From NCBI RefSeq assembly GCF_019090165.1, contig NZ_JAHRIB010000142.1:1-64000 (forward strand): a DNA stretch of 64,000 bases. The letters are read 5' to 3'. Shown piece after piece: positions 52,708-62,355 of this stretch; within the stretch, counting starts at the first letter, position 1, and the number at the start of each line of letters is the position of its first letter. The DNA is from Streptomyces sp. BV286. GTDB lineage: Bacteria > Actinomycetota > Actinomycetes > Streptomycetales > Streptomycetaceae. Made by a program: the position numbers and the translations under genes. Under the pieces are notes generated by a model. The model did no database searches, was not told where the DNA came from, and saw only the letters and a list, made by a program, of their open reading frames with translations.

Positions 52708-54494
52708 TCGGCGTGGCGCCACCGGCCTACGATCCGGCGGCCCCGACGACCGCAGAGACCCTGCCCGTCGGCGCCCCCGCGACCGTACGCGCCTACGTGG
52801 CCGAACTCTTCCAACGGCACCGCCGGGCCTTCCTGGTACTCATCGCCGTCAACACGATCGCCGTCGTCTCCTCGATGGTGGGCCCCTATCTGCTGGGCTC
52901 CCTGGTCCAGCACGTCTCCGACGGCGCGGCGGCGGCGCGCGAGTTCCACATGGAGCGCACCGCCGCGCTGTTCGCCCTCGCCCTGGTCGTCCAGACCCTC
53001 TTCGTACGCCAGGTGCGGCTGCGCGGGGCCATGCTCGGTGAGCGGATGCTCGCCGACCTGCGCGAGGACTTCCTCGTGCGCGCCGTGGGGCTGCCGCCGG
53101 GCGTCCTGGAACGGGCCGGTACCGGCGACCTGCTGTCCCGGATCACCACGGACATCGACCGGCTGGCCAACGCCATGCGCGAGGCCGTGCCGCAGCTGGC
53201 CATCGGTGTGGTGTGGGTGGCGCTGCTGCTCGGCGGGCTCGCGGTCACCGCGCCGCCGCTCGCGCCCGCGGTGCTGGTCGCCGTACCGCTGCTGGTGGTC
53301 GGCTGCCGCTGGTACTTCAAACGCGCACCGTCCGCCTACCGCTCCGAGGCCGCCGGCTACGCGGCCGTCGCCGCCGTGCTCGCCGAGACCGTGGACGCCG
53401 GGCGCACCGTGGAGGCGCACCGCCTCGGTGCGCGCCGCATCGGCCTCTCCGACCAGCGGGTCAGGGAATGGACCGCATGGGAGCGGTACACCCTGTGGCT
53501 GCGGTCGGTGCTCTTCCCGGTCATCAACGCCACGCATGTCACGGTCCTCGGCTCGGTCCTGATGATCGGCGGATACTTCGTCCTTCAGGGCTGGATCGGG
53601 GTGGGGCAACTGACGACGGGGGCCCTCATCGCGCAGATGCTCGTCGACCCGGTGGGCCTGATCCTGCGCTGGTACGACGAGCTTCAGGTGGCCCATGTCT
53701 CGCTGGCCCGGCTGGTGGGCGTCCGCGACATCGAGCCGGACGCGGGCGACGGGACACTGGCCCCCGACGGACGCGACGTGCATGCCGAGCAGGTGCACTT
53801 CGGCTACCGGGCGGGCGTCGACGTCCTGCGCAAGGTCTCCCTGGAGGTCGCGCCCGGCACCCGGCTGGCCCTGGTCGGCCCGTCCGGCGCCGGCAAGTCG
53901 ACACTGGGCAGGCTGCTCGCCGGGATCTACGCGCCCCGCTCCGGCCAGGTCACGCTGGGCGGCGCGGAACTCTCCCGCATGTCCGCGGAACGGGTTCGCT
54001 CCCATGTGGCGCTGGTCAACCAGGAGCACCACGTGTTCGTGGGCGCCCTGCGCGACAACCTGCTCCTCGCCCGCACGGGTGCCGACGACGCCGAGCTGTG
54101 GGCCGCCCTCGGCGCGGTCGACGCCGACGGCTGGGCCCGGGCGCTGGACGACGGCCTCGACACCGAGGTCGGCTCGGGCGGGGTCGCTCTCACACCGGCC
54201 CAGGCCCAGCAGATCGCGTTGGCGCGCCTGGTGCTCGCCGACCCGCACACGCTGGTCCTGGACGAGGCCACCTCGCTCCTGGACCCGCGAGCTGCCCGGA
54301 ACCTGGAGCGCTCCCTGGCCCGGGTCCTCGACGGCCGCACCGTGGTCGCCATCGCGCACCGGCTGCACACCGCCCACGACGCGGACGTCATCGCCGTCGT
54401 CGAGAACGGCCGCATCAGCGAACTCGGCAGCCACGACCAGCTGGTCGCCGCGGACGGCGCGTACGCGGCACTGTGGCGGTCCTGGCACGGCTGA
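52704..54494 (+). CDS. Heterodimeric ABC exporter subunit B, signature degenerate
   Basis: 596 residues. Six membrane helices in residues ~35-320. Walker A GPSGAGKST near 392, Walker B VLDEATSLLD near 516 and H-loop IAHRLHTAHDAD are all present, but the signature LSGGQ is LTPAQAQQIALARL near 495. Together with subunit A this gives one fully canonical ATP site and one fully lost site. Cotranslated with subunit A. The substrate is unknown. Confidence 0.9.
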   Translation: MIGVAPPAYDPAAPTTAETLPVGAPATVRAYVAELFQRHRRAFLVLIAVNTIAVVSSMVGPYLLGSLVQHVSDGAAAAREFHMERTAALFALALVVQTLFVRQVRLRGAMLGERMLADLREDFLVRAVGLPPGVLERAGTGDLLSRITTDIDRLANAMREAVPQLAIGVVWVALLLGGLAVTAPPLAPAVLVAVPLLVVGCRWYFKRAPSAYRSEAAGYAAVAAVLAETVDAGRTVEAHRLGARRIGLSDQRVREWTAWERYTLWLRSVLFPVINATHVTVLGSVLMIGGYFVLQGWIGVGQLTTGALIAQMLVDPVGLILRWYDELQVAHVSLARLVGVRDIEPDAGDGTLAPDGRDVHAEQVHFGYRAGVDVLRKVSLEVAPGTRLALVGPSGAGKSTLGRLLAGIYAPRSGQVTLGGAELSRMSAERVRSHVALVNQEHHVFVGALRDNLLLARTGADDAELWAALGAVDADGWARALDDGLDTEVGSGGVALTPAQAQQIALARLVLADPHTLVLDEATSLLDPRAARNLERSLARVLDGRTVVAIAHRLHTAHDADVIAVVENGRISELGSHDQLVAADGAYAALWRSWHG

Positions 54495-55193
54495 GTGGGC
54501 GTGTCCTCGGGTCCTCCCGCCCCCTCGGGCCCTCCCACCACCTCGGGTTTTCCCGGGTCCGGGAGGACCCGTGCCGGCCGCGCCCATGCCGTCGGGGTCG
54601 CCGGCGGCCTCGGCCCCACGCGGACCGGTGGGGTCGTCGCCGGCGTCTCGGCGAGGCCTGGACCGGCCGGATCGCCACCGGTCTCGACCCGCTGCCCGCT
54701 CCGGGCCGCTCCGGGGCGTTCCAGGACCGGCCGCAACAGGCCGACGGTGCTCCGCGCACTCCCCTGCCGACCGGCTGACAGCGCACCGCCCCGGTCCGCG
54801 AGGGCGGGCCGCCTGCACACCACCAAGGTCCTCGAAGGCGGGCCGACACCCGCACATGCCGGTCCGGGCGGGCAGGCCGGCGTCTGGCCGCCCGGCCCCG
54901 GGCGGGTCGGGGGCCGCAGCAGATCTGCTCGAGGCCGGGGCCGGGCTCCGCAGCGTCACGCTCGCGGCCCGCTTCCGCCCCTGGTGAGCGGGCCGGTCGC
55001 GCGTGGCCGGCCTCCGTGCCGTTGCGCGGTGTCGAAGAGGGGTGGAAGGGTGGATCTCGGCACCGGCTCGGGGAGCGCCCGGGAACCGACCGGTTCCGCG
55101 GGGTCCGTACGGGCGAGGCCTGGGCCGGGAAGTCCCCGTACCAGCCGCCGAGCGCGGTGACGACAGGCCGGCCCGCACCACCTGGAGGTAGCC
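54495..55193. other. Long gap between ABC exporter and DUF5709 gene
   Basis: 699 bp. Several open frames cross it, but their translations are Pro/Gly/Arg/Ser-rich with no family resemblance, and the long minus-strand frame here also runs through several real genes. I see only the hairpin at the left end; otherwise nothing clear. Confidence 0.5.
54509..54572. terminator. Possible terminator after the ABC exporter operon
   Basis: CGGGTCCTCCCG and CGGGAGGACCCG form a 12-bp perfect stem with a 40-nt loop, beginning 15 bp after the subunit B stop. The long loop makes it less certain. Confidence 0.5.
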
Positions 55194-55664
55194 GTGAACA
55201 GCTCCGACGGATGGGGAGACGACGTCTACCAGCCCGACGGATCCGAGGTCCAGGACGACGCCGGGCTGCTGGACGCCGAGGACACCCTGGAAACCGACGG
55301 CGTGAGCGACCCCCTGGACCGCGGCTGGTCCCCTCCGGAGCGCCCCTGGGCGGTGGAACGCAGTGACGTGACAGCAGCTGGGCGGCAGCGCGGCGAGACC
55401 CTGGCCCAACGTCTGGCGGACGAACTGCCCGATGTCGTGGCAGCCGACGGCGACGGCATCGGAGACTGTCCCGACTCGGACGGGGAACCCCTGGACAACG
55501 AAGTGGGCGCCGTCCGCTCCGGACGTCTGGTGGCCCCCGACGAAGGCGCGCACGAGGACGAGGAGAGCGGGCTCATCGCCACCGACGTGGGCATCGACGG
55601 CGCGGCGGCCTCGGCGGAGGAGGCCGCCATGCACATCGTCGACGAGGACGCCCTGTCCGGCTGA
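55194..55664 (+). CDS. DUF5709 domain protein
   Basis: 156 residues from a GTG with GGAGG six bases upstream. Acidic and without membrane segments. It has the DUF5709 pattern: DDVYQPDGSEVQDD, LDRGWSPPERPWAVE near residue 40, LAQRLADELPDV, and repeated DG/AG segments ending EEAAMHIVDEDALSG. Function is unknown; found in actinomycetes. It is 72 bp upstream of the L31 paralogue on the same strand. Confidence 0.8.
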   Translation: MNSSDGWGDDVYQPDGSEVQDDAGLLDAEDTLETDGVSDPLDRGWSPPERPWAVERSDVTAAGRQRGETLAQRLADELPDVVAADGDGIGDCPDSDGEPLDNEVGAVRSGRLVAPDEGAHEDEESGLIATDVGIDGAAASAEEAAMHIVDEDALSG

Positions 55665-55736
55665 CTCCGCCTCCGTCCCGCCCTGTCCGCTCCCCCGCTC
55701 CCGCTCCCGCTCCCGCTCCCCAAGCAAGGAGTTCCC

Positions 55737-56018
55737 ATGCAGCAGGACAAGCACCCCGACTACCAGTCCGTGGTCTTCCGTGACCGCGCCGCCGGGTACG
55801 CCTTCCTGACCCGGTCCACCGCGGCCAGCGACCAGACGATCGAGTGGGACGACGGCCGGACGTACCCGGTCGTGGACGTGGAGATCTCCTCGGAAAGTCA
55901 CCCCTTCTACACCGGCAAGGCCAGGACGGTGGACACCGAGGGGCGAGTCGCACGCTTCGAGAAGCGGTACGGCGGCGGGGACCGGAGCGAGGCACCGGGC
56001 GGGGGCGACGAGGCCTGA
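55737..56018 (+). CDS. rpmE2: Ribosomal protein L31, zinc-free type B
   Basis: 93 residues with an AAGGAG site. The core matches type B L31: HPDYQSVVFRDRAAGYAFLT, then SSESHPFYTGKARTVDTEG and RFEKRYG. The CxxC zinc ligands of type A are absent. Such copies replace zinc-bound L31 when zinc is short, usually under Zur. I see no Zur box between it and the DUF5709 gene, where instead there are four to five GCTCCC-like hexamer units (about 55690-55720). The C-terminal tail is Gly/Asp-rich. Confidence 0.93.
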   Translation: MQQDKHPDYQSVVFRDRAAGYAFLTRSTAASDQTIEWDDGRTYPVVDVEISSESHPFYTGKARTVDTEGRVARFEKRYGGGDRSEAPGGGDEA

Positions 56019-56248
56019 TCCCACCTGGACGTCTACGCCCCCGAGGCCGGCGGCGGCAAGGCCGGGCGGGCTGAGGAAGCGGCGCCGCCTGGCCGCGGCA
56101 CCAGGTGAGCGGCCACCAGGAGCGCTTGGCGCACCCACAGCAGCGGGCCGCCGGACGACGGCACTGCGCGAGGAGCCGCTCGCGGCGCCCGGCCCGGGGA
56201 ACGACGTGCCTGGTCGACCGATGGCGCCTGCCCCTCCGGCTCGGGTCC

Positions 56249-57040
56249 TCAGATGAAGTTGAGTGCCGCGGCGCAGCCCACCCCGCCCAGCAGCATGAAC
56301 GCGGGCATCAGTACCTTCAGCTCCACCCAGCTGCCCGCCCTGAACCGCAACACCTTCGGCGGCCCGATGGGATACCACCGCTTGCGGCCGATCGGGATCG
56401 GCCACAGGATCGGGCATCCCGAGACCGTCAGCGCGTCCCCGATGTCGTGCACCAGCGCGCCGAGGACGATCGGCAGGCCGAGCCACAGGTACTCCTGGCC
56501 CGGTGCCGAGAACAGCCAGTCCGAGCCGTTCCCCGGCTTGTCCAGTACTCCCGCGACGATCCACGCGCTCGTCGCGGCCAGCAGCCAGACCAGGACGTCG
56601 GCACTGGAGCCACGGGTGGCCCGCCACAGCAGCCCTTCGATGGCAAGCACCAAGTGCACGAACAGGAGGGCGAGAACCGCCCAGCGCCCTCCCGTGATCG
56701 CGGCGACCGATGCGCCGGCGCCGATCATCACCGCCCACAGCCAGGTGTGCGTCAGGGTGCGGTGGCCTCCCGAGCGGCGCGGGTCGCCGGGCTTCTTCGT
56801 CCCCTTGTAGACCGCGTACGAAAGCTTGTCGACGATCTCGCACAGGCCCCTCGAGATGGGACCGAAGGCGCGCGAGATGGTGGCCGCCTTGTGGTCCAGA
56901 TCCGGAGCGAGCGCGGCGCCCGCGCAGATCAGCGCGCCGGTCAGGAGGACCGGCCAGGGCATCGTGTGACCGGTGGCGGCTGCCGCCGCTCCGACGCCCA
57001 GCCAGGCCGCAGCCCCGGACAGTGAGTGTGCTGGTCCCAT
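56249..57040 (-). CDS. YdjM-like membrane-bound metal-dependent hydrolase
   Basis: 263 residues from the ATG pair at 57040; upstream open sequence lacks a good site. Conserved start MMGPAHSLSGAAAWLG, then ALAPDLDHKAATISR and SGGHRTLTHTWLW, with the His/Asp metal ligands of the YdjM family, and ALVHDIGDALTVSGCPILWP near residue 195. Six or so membrane helices. E. coli YdjM is induced by DNA damage, but the reaction is unknown. Divergent from the helicase gene. Confidence 0.85.
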   Translation of the reverse strand: MGPAHSLSGAAAWLGVGAAAAATGHTMPWPVLLTGALICAGAALAPDLDHKAATISRAFGPISRGLCEIVDKLSYAVYKGTKKPGDPRRSGGHRTLTHTWLWAVMIGAGASVAAITGGRWAVLALLFVHLVLAIEGLLWRATRGSSADVLVWLLAATSAWIVAGVLDKPGNGSDWLFSAPGQEYLWLGLPIVLGALVHDIGDALTVSGCPILWPIPIGRKRWYPIGPPKVLRFRAGSWVELKVLMPAFMLLGGVGCAAALNFI

Positions 57041-57188
57041 CATGGCCGTGCCCCGCCCCATTCCGCTTGTACTGACAGCCAGTTGCCCCAGTGCGCTGAC
57101 GCCCTGTCGGCGCCACAGCGTAGCGTTCGTGATCTTCGGCCCCGCATCCGATTCCCTCATCGGGTGGGATCACAGGCAAGATGGGGTC

Positions 57189-59702
57189 GTGACCCTTATC
57201 GATCAGCTGCCGCCGACCGCAGATCCCGACGCCCTCTACGAAGCCTTCGAGTCGTGGGCCGTGGAACGCGGTCTCACGCTCTACCCCCACCAGGAGGAAG
57301 CGCTGATCGAGGTGGTCTCGGGTGCGAACGTGATCGTGTCGACCCCCACCGGGTCCGGCAAGAGCATGATCGCCGCAGGGGCGCACTTCGCGGCACTCGC
57401 CCGCGACGAGGTCACCTTCTACACGGCGCCGATCAAGGCGCTCGTCTCGGAGAAGTTCTTCGAGCTGTGCAAGATGTTCGGCACCGAGAACGTCGGCATG
57501 CTGACCGGCGACGCGTCCGTGAACGCCGACGCCCCGGTCATCTGCTGCACGGCCGAGGTCCTGGCGTCGATCGCGCTGCGCGACGGCAAGCGGGCCGACG
57601 TCGGCCAGGTCGTGATGGACGAGTTCCACTTCTACGCCGAGGGCGACCGCGGCTGGGCCTGGCAGATCCCGATCCTCGAGCTGCCGCAGGCACAGTTCAT
57701 CCTCATGTCGGCGACACTCGGCGACGTCTCGATGTTCGAGGAGGACCTGACCCGGCGGACCGGTCGCCCGACCTCGGTGGTCCGCTCGGCGACCCGTCCC
57801 GTCCCTCTCTCCTACGAGTACAAGCTGACGCCGCTGACGGAGACGCTCACCGAGCTCCTCGAGACGAAGCAGGCGCCCGTCTACATCGTGCACTTCACCC
57901 AGGCCCAGGCCGTGGAGCGCGCGCAGGCGCTGATGAGCATCAACATGTGCACGCGTGAGGAGAAGGACCAGATCGCCGCGCTGATCGGCAACTTCCGCTT
58001 CACCACCAAGTTCGGCCGCAATCTCTCCCGTTACGTACGGCACGGCATCGGTGTGCACCACGCCGGCATGCTGCCCAAGTACCGCCGTCTGGTGGAGAAG
58101 CTGGCGCAGGCCGGTCTCCTCAAGGTCATCTGCGGCACCGACACCCTCGGTGTCGGCGTCAACGTGCCCATCCGCACCGTGCTGTTCACGGCTCTGGCGA
58201 AGTACGACGGCAACCGGGTGCGGACGCTGCGCGCGCGGGAGTTCCACCAGATCGCGGGGCGGGCCGGCCGGGCCGGGTTCGACACGGCGGGCTTCGTCGT
58301 GGCGCAGGCTCCCGAGCACGTCGTGGAGAACGAGAAGGCTCTCGCCAAGGCGGGCGACGATCCGAAGAAGCGTCGCAAGGTGGTGCGGAAGAAGGCACCC
58401 GAAGGTTTCGTCGGCTGGACGGACGGCACGTTCGAGAAGCTGATCACGTCCGATCCGGAGCCGCTGGCCTCGCGCTTCAGGGTCACGCACACGATGCTGC
58501 TGTCCGTGATCGCGCGGCCCGGCAACGCCTTCGCCGCGATGCGTCATCTGCTGGAGGACAACCACGAGCCGCGCAAGCAGCAACTGCGGCACATCAGGCG
58601 GGCGATCGCCATCTACCGCTCGCTCCTCGACGGCGGAGTCGTGGAGAAGCTCGACGTGCCGGACGCCGAAGGCCGCATCGTGCGCCTCACCGTCGACCTG
58701 CAGCAGGACTTCGCTCTCAACCAGCCGCTGTCGACCTTCGCCCTCGCCTCGTTCGAGCTCCTCGACCCCGAATCCCCCTCCTACGCCCTGGACATGGTGT
58801 CCGTCGTGGAATCCACGCTGGACGACCCGCGGCAGATCCTCGCCGCCCAGCAGAACAAGGCCCGCGGCGAGGCCGTGGGGGCGATGAAGGCGGACGGCGT
58901 CGAATACGAGGAGCGCATGGAGCGGCTCCAGGACGTGTCGTACCCGAAGCCGCTGGAAGAGCTGCTTTCCCACGCGTACAACACCTACCGCACGAGCCAT
59001 CCCTGGGTGGGCGACCATCCGCTGTCCCCGAAGTCCGTCATCCGCGACATGTACGAACGGGCCATGTCCTTCACGGAGTTCGTGTCCCATTACGAGCTCG
59101 CCCGCACCGAGGGCATCGTGCTCCGCTACCTGGCCAGCGCCTACAAGGCACTTGACCACACCGTCCCGGACGATCTGAAGTCCGAGGACCTGGAGGACCT
59201 GATCGCCTGGCTCGGCGAGATGGTCCGCCAGGTCGACTCGAGCCTCCTCGACGAGTGGGAACAGCTCGCCAACCCGGAGGTGATGACCGCCGAGGAGGCC
59301 CAGGAGAGGGCCGACCAGGTCAAGCCGGTCACGGCCAACGCGCGCGCCTTCCGCGTCCTCGTCCGCAACGCCATGTTCCGGCGCGTCGAACTCGCCGCCC
59401 TCGACCACGTCAGGGAACTGGGCGAGTTGGACTCCGAGTCCGGCTGGGACGCCGACGCCTGGGGCGAGGCGATGGACAAGTACTGGGACGAGTACGACGA
59501 CCTCGGCACCGGCCCGGACGCACGCGGGCCCAAGCTCCTGCTGATCGAGGAGGAGCCGCAGCACGGTCTCTGGCGGGTCCGGCAGACTTTCGCCGACCCG
59601 AACGACGACCATGACTGGGGCATCAGCGCGGAGATCGACCTCACGGCTTCCGACGCCGAAGGACGTGCCGTCGTCAAGGTCACCGCCGTCGGGCAGTTGT
59701 GA
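57189..59702 (+). CDS. DEAD/DEAH-box helicase with DUF3516 domain
   Basis: 837 residues from the GTG at 57189. Superfamily 2 motifs in order: Q-like YPHQEEALIEV, motif I STPTGSGKSM near 50, TAPIKALVSEKF, DEFHFY (motif II), SATLGD (III), HHAGMLPKYRRLVEKLA and QIAGRAGRAGFD (VI). The C-terminal ~350 residues form the DUF3516 region. Related to Ski2/MTR4-type RNA helicases by motif pattern. The RNA substrate is unknown. It is upstream of tesB by 19 bp, possibly cotranscribed. Confidence 0.9.
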   Translation: MTLIDQLPPTADPDALYEAFESWAVERGLTLYPHQEEALIEVVSGANVIVSTPTGSGKSMIAAGAHFAALARDEVTFYTAPIKALVSEKFFELCKMFGTENVGMLTGDASVNADAPVICCTAEVLASIALRDGKRADVGQVVMDEFHFYAEGDRGWAWQIPILELPQAQFILMSATLGDVSMFEEDLTRRTGRPTSVVRSATRPVPLSYEYKLTPLTETLTELLETKQAPVYIVHFTQAQAVERAQALMSINMCTREEKDQIAALIGNFRFTTKFGRNLSRYVRHGIGVHHAGMLPKYRRLVEKLAQAGLLKVICGTDTLGVGVNVPIRTVLFTALAKYDGNRVRTLRAREFHQIAGRAGRAGFDTAGFVVAQAPEHVVENEKALAKAGDDPKKRRKVVRKKAPEGFVGWTDGTFEKLITSDPEPLASRFRVTHTMLLSVIARPGNAFAAMRHLLEDNHEPRKQQLRHIRRAIAIYRSLLDGGVVEKLDVPDAEGRIVRLTVDLQQDFALNQPLSTFALASFELLDPESPSYALDMVSVVESTLDDPRQILAAQQNKARGEAVGAMKADGVEYEERMERLQDVSYPKPLEELLSHAYNTYRTSHPWVGDHPLSPKSVIRDMYERAMSFTEFVSHYELARTEGIVLRYLASAYKALDHTVPDDLKSEDLEDLIAWLGEMVRQVDSSLLDEWEQLANPEVMTAEEAQERADQVKPVTANARAFRVLVRNAMFRRVELAALDHVRELGELDSESGWDADAWGEAMDKYWDEYDDLGTGPDARGPKLLLIEEEPQHGLWRVRQTFADPNDDHDWGISAEIDLTASDAEGRAVVKVTAVGQL

Positions 59703-59721
59703 GCACAGGAGAACGCGACAC

Positions 59722-60594
59722 ATGACGAACCCAGCGGAACGACTCGTCGACTTGCTCGACCTGGAGCAGATCGAGGTCAACATCTTCCGTGGCCGCAGTC
59801 CGCAGGAATCCCTGCAGCGGGTCTTCGGCGGACAGGTGGCGGGCCAGGCCCTCGTCGCCGCCGGCCGTACCACGGACGGAGAGCGGCCCGTGCATTCGCT
59901 GCACGCGTACTTCCTGCGCCCGGGCCGGCCGGGCGTACCCATCGTGTACCAGGTCGAGCGGGTACGTGACGGGCGGTCGTTCACCACGCGCCGCGTGACC
60001 GCCGTGCAGCAGGGCCGGACGATCTTCAATCTGACCGCCTCCTTTCACAAGCCTGAGGAAGGGAGCTTCGAACACCAACTGCCGCCGGCCCGTGAGGTCC
60101 CCGATCCCGAGTCGCTCCCGACCGTCACGCAGGAGATCAAGGAGCATCTGGGGGCGCTCCCCGAGACACTGGAGCGCATGGCCCGGCGCCAGCCCTTCGA
60201 CATCCGCTACGCGGACCGGTTGCGATGGACCCCTGAGGAGATCGAGCACGCCGAGCCGCGCAGCGCCGTCTGGATGCGTGCTGTCGGCCCTCTGGGCGAC
60301 GACCCGCTGGTCCACACGTGCGCGCTCACCTATGCGAGCGACATGACCCTCCTGGACGCCGTCCGTATCCCGGTCGAACCTCTTTGGGGCCAGCGCGGTT
60401 TCGACATGGCGTCTCTCGACCACGCGATGTGGTTCCACCGGCCGTTCCGCGCCGACGAGTGGTTCCTCTACGACCAGGAATCTCCGATCGCGACGGGCGG
60501 CCGAGGTCTGGCCCGGGGCCGCATCTACGACGTGGAGGGGCGACTGCTCGTGTCCGTCGTCCAGGAGGGGCTGTTCCGCAAGCTCGAGCGCTGA
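59722..60594 (+). CDS. tesB: Acyl-CoA thioesterase II
   Basis: 290 residues from the ATG at 59722 with AGGAG ten bases upstream. It is a double hot-dog protein: VFGGQVAGQALVAAG near residue 35, HSLHAYFLRPGRPGVPIVY, then a second half with ASLDHAMWFHRPFRADEWFL and SPIATGGRGLARGRIYD. The Asp of the second half is the expected catalytic residue. It frees fatty acids from acyl-CoA. Confidence 0.93.
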   Translation: MTNPAERLVDLLDLEQIEVNIFRGRSPQESLQRVFGGQVAGQALVAAGRTTDGERPVHSLHAYFLRPGRPGVPIVYQVERVRDGRSFTTRRVTAVQQGRTIFNLTASFHKPEEGSFEHQLPPAREVPDPESLPTVTQEIKEHLGALPETLERMARRQPFDIRYADRLRWTPEEIEHAEPRSAVWMRAVGPLGDDPLVHTCALTYASDMTLLDAVRIPVEPLWGQRGFDMASLDHAMWFHRPFRADEWFLYDQESPIATGGRGLARGRIYDVEGRLLVSVVQEGLFRKLER

Positions 60595-60597
60595 GGG

Positions 60598-61722
60598 TCA
60601 GGGGTTTCTGCGTCGCAGCCAGCTCAGGAGGCGCTTGGGGCGCTCCGGTTCGTCGATCGTGTGACGTACCTCGGCCGGTCGTCGCGGTTCGCCGCGCCGC
60701 ACGTGGACCGGCCGCCGCATCTCGGCAGGCCGCTGTACTCCGACCGGCGGCCACGGCTCGCGAGCCCGCCGCAGCTCGACGGGCCGGCGGTGACCGGCGG
60801 GCTGCCGGTGCTCCCCCGGTGATGACTGCCGGTGGTGTGCCAGGTCCGGAGTGCCGGAGATCGTCGTCGGCCGCGGTGCGGGCCGGTGGTCGCGTGCCTC
60901 TTCCAGCCCGTTCGCCAAGTCGGCCCGGAGCCAGCTGATCTCGTCCGGGTCCGCCGCCGTCATGATCCGGGCGACGATGCGCGCGGCAGGTGAATCGGGC
61001 ATGCCGTGAGTGTGCTGATCAGGTTGGTACCGCTCCAGGTGGGCGCGCTCGTAGGGGTCCGTGACGATCTCGGCGACCTGGGCGGGGTCGAGGAGCGACG
61101 CCACGGCCGCGGCACGTGCCCAGGGATTCTCGGTCTGCCGCAGGAGAGAGCCGAGATGTCGCCCACGCCAGTTCCGGGCCCGCAGATCCAGGCCGGCGCC
61201 CAGCTGGTCCCGCAGCCCTGCGGGCGTACGGCCTTTCAGCAGCGGCGCGTTCTCCTTCTTCTCGGCGAACTCCCGCAGTTCCTCGGCCAGATACAGCCAC
61301 ACCACGGCCCGATAGCGGTTCAAGTAGAACTTGACGGGAACGACGAGGCCCAGGCGGGCGAAGCGCGTGAACCGGGCGGTCGTCACGTCCATGAGGGCCG
61401 CGCCCTGCGAGGTGCCGACCGCTTTGACGCGTTCCCGCAGGGCGTCAGGGAAACCGTCCTCGGAGCGAACCCTGTCGATCTCCGCGCGGGTGACGCGGCG
61501 GCCTCCGCCGCCTTCGTCAGGGACTGTTCGGATGCGCCCGAGTCGCACGGCTAGGTCGAACTCGCCCCGCTTGAGCTCCAGTTCTCGCGCGGCGCGGCTC
61601 TGCGCGAGTGTCTGTCCCGCCGCCGGGGCGGCTGTGATGGTGGTGACGGTGGACGCGCTGCTCGCGTCCACGGGTCCGGTCGCGCCGGACGTGAGGGACT
61701 GCGTGATGGTGTTGCCGGACAT
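60598..61722 (-). CDS. DUF6397-like protein
   Basis: 374 residues from the ATG at 61722. The N-terminal ~45 residues are Ser/Thr-rich, then a region with ELELKRGEFDLAVRLGRI resembling a DNA-binding-like helical unit, RVTRAEIDRVRSEDGFPDAL, and FLNRYRAVVWLYLAEELREF. After residue ~265 it is a low-complexity tail of Arg/Pro/His/Glu repeats (RRPVELRRAREP type). I recall such proteins as DUF6397 in Streptomyces. Function is unknown. Confidence 0.6.
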   Translation of the reverse strand: MSGNTITQSLTSGATGPVDASSASTVTTITAAPAAGQTLAQSRAARELELKRGEFDLAVRLGRIRTVPDEGGGGRRVTRAEIDRVRSEDGFPDALRERVKAVGTSQGAALMDVTTARFTRFARLGLVVPVKFYLNRYRAVVWLYLAEELREFAEKKENAPLLKGRTPAGLRDQLGAGLDLRARNWRGRHLGSLLRQTENPWARAAAVASLLDPAQVAEIVTDPYERAHLERYQPDQHTHGMPDSPAARIVARIMTAADPDEISWLRADLANGLEEARDHRPAPRPTTISGTPDLAHHRQSSPGEHRQPAGHRRPVELRRAREPWPPVGVQRPAEMRRPVHVRRGEPRRPAEVRHTIDEPERPKRLLSWLRRRNP

Positions 61723-61845
61723 GGTCGTTCTCCCCCGTGCAGTGTGTGCACTTGCGTGCGCTTGCTCCGGGAAAAACCGTAGCCGGTTCGCCACGCTACG
61801 TGTCGAGCCTGTGGATAACCTCGCTCGCACCGACGTCTGCGCAGG

Positions 61846-62259
61846 TCAGATATCTACGGAGGGCGAATGCTCCGGTTGCCGGGCATCGACGCGGAGGTGC
61901 TCGCCGACGCGATTGACGAGCAGCGTCATCTCGTACGCGACCTGGCCGATGTCGGCCTCCGCCGCACTGAGTACGCACAGACAACTGCCCGTGCCCGCCG
62001 CAGTGACGAAGAGCACCGCGTCGTCGAACTCGATCATCGTCTGGCGGACGCGGCCCGCGCCGAAGTGCCGACCGGAGCCTTTGGCGAGGCTGTGCAGGCC
62101 CGACGAGACTGCGGCAAGATGTTCGGCGTCCTCCCGCCTCAGACCCGTACTCGCACCAGTCACCAGCCCGTCATTGGACAGGACCAGTGCGTGGCGTATG
62201 TGCTCGACCCGCTGTGTCAGGTCGTCGAGCAGCCAGTCGAGTCCCTGGTTCTCCGCCAT
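61846..62259 (-). CDS. Roadblock/LC7-domain protein (CvnB-like)
   Basis: 137 residues, a single roadblock domain: LDWLLDDLTQRVEHIRHALV, SNDGLVTGASTGLRREDAEHL and LFVTAAGTGSCLCVLSAAEAD. In conservons such proteins (CvnB) act with a DUF742 protein and a small GTPase downstream of a sensor kinase-like CvnA. Here it is not in the normal place, since a + strand PPOX gene separates it from the GTPase gene. Confidence 0.85.
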   Translation of the reverse strand: MAENQGLDWLLDDLTQRVEHIRHALVLSNDGLVTGASTGLRREDAEHLAAVSSGLHSLAKGSGRHFGAGRVRQTMIEFDDAVLFVTAAGTGSCLCVLSAAEADIGQVAYEMTLLVNRVGEHLRVDARQPEHSPSVDI

Positions 62260-62355
62260 GATCCCTCTCCCCGTGGACGTGTGACTCCCCCTGGCCGGAG
62301 GACCCGATCAACCAGACTTCCCCACCACCGCCGTCCGGGCAAGGAGGATAGGGGC

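Noticed and set aside
54495..55160. A 221-codon frame in the gap after the ABC exporter
   Set aside because: Pro/Gly/Arg-rich with no motifs and no ribosome site; several other frames are also open here.
52044..60029. A 2661-codon open frame on the minus strand
   Set aside because: It runs antisense through several clearly real + strand genes (ABC exporter, L31, helicase). High GC at third positions removes stop codons from the opposite frame; the translation has no domains.
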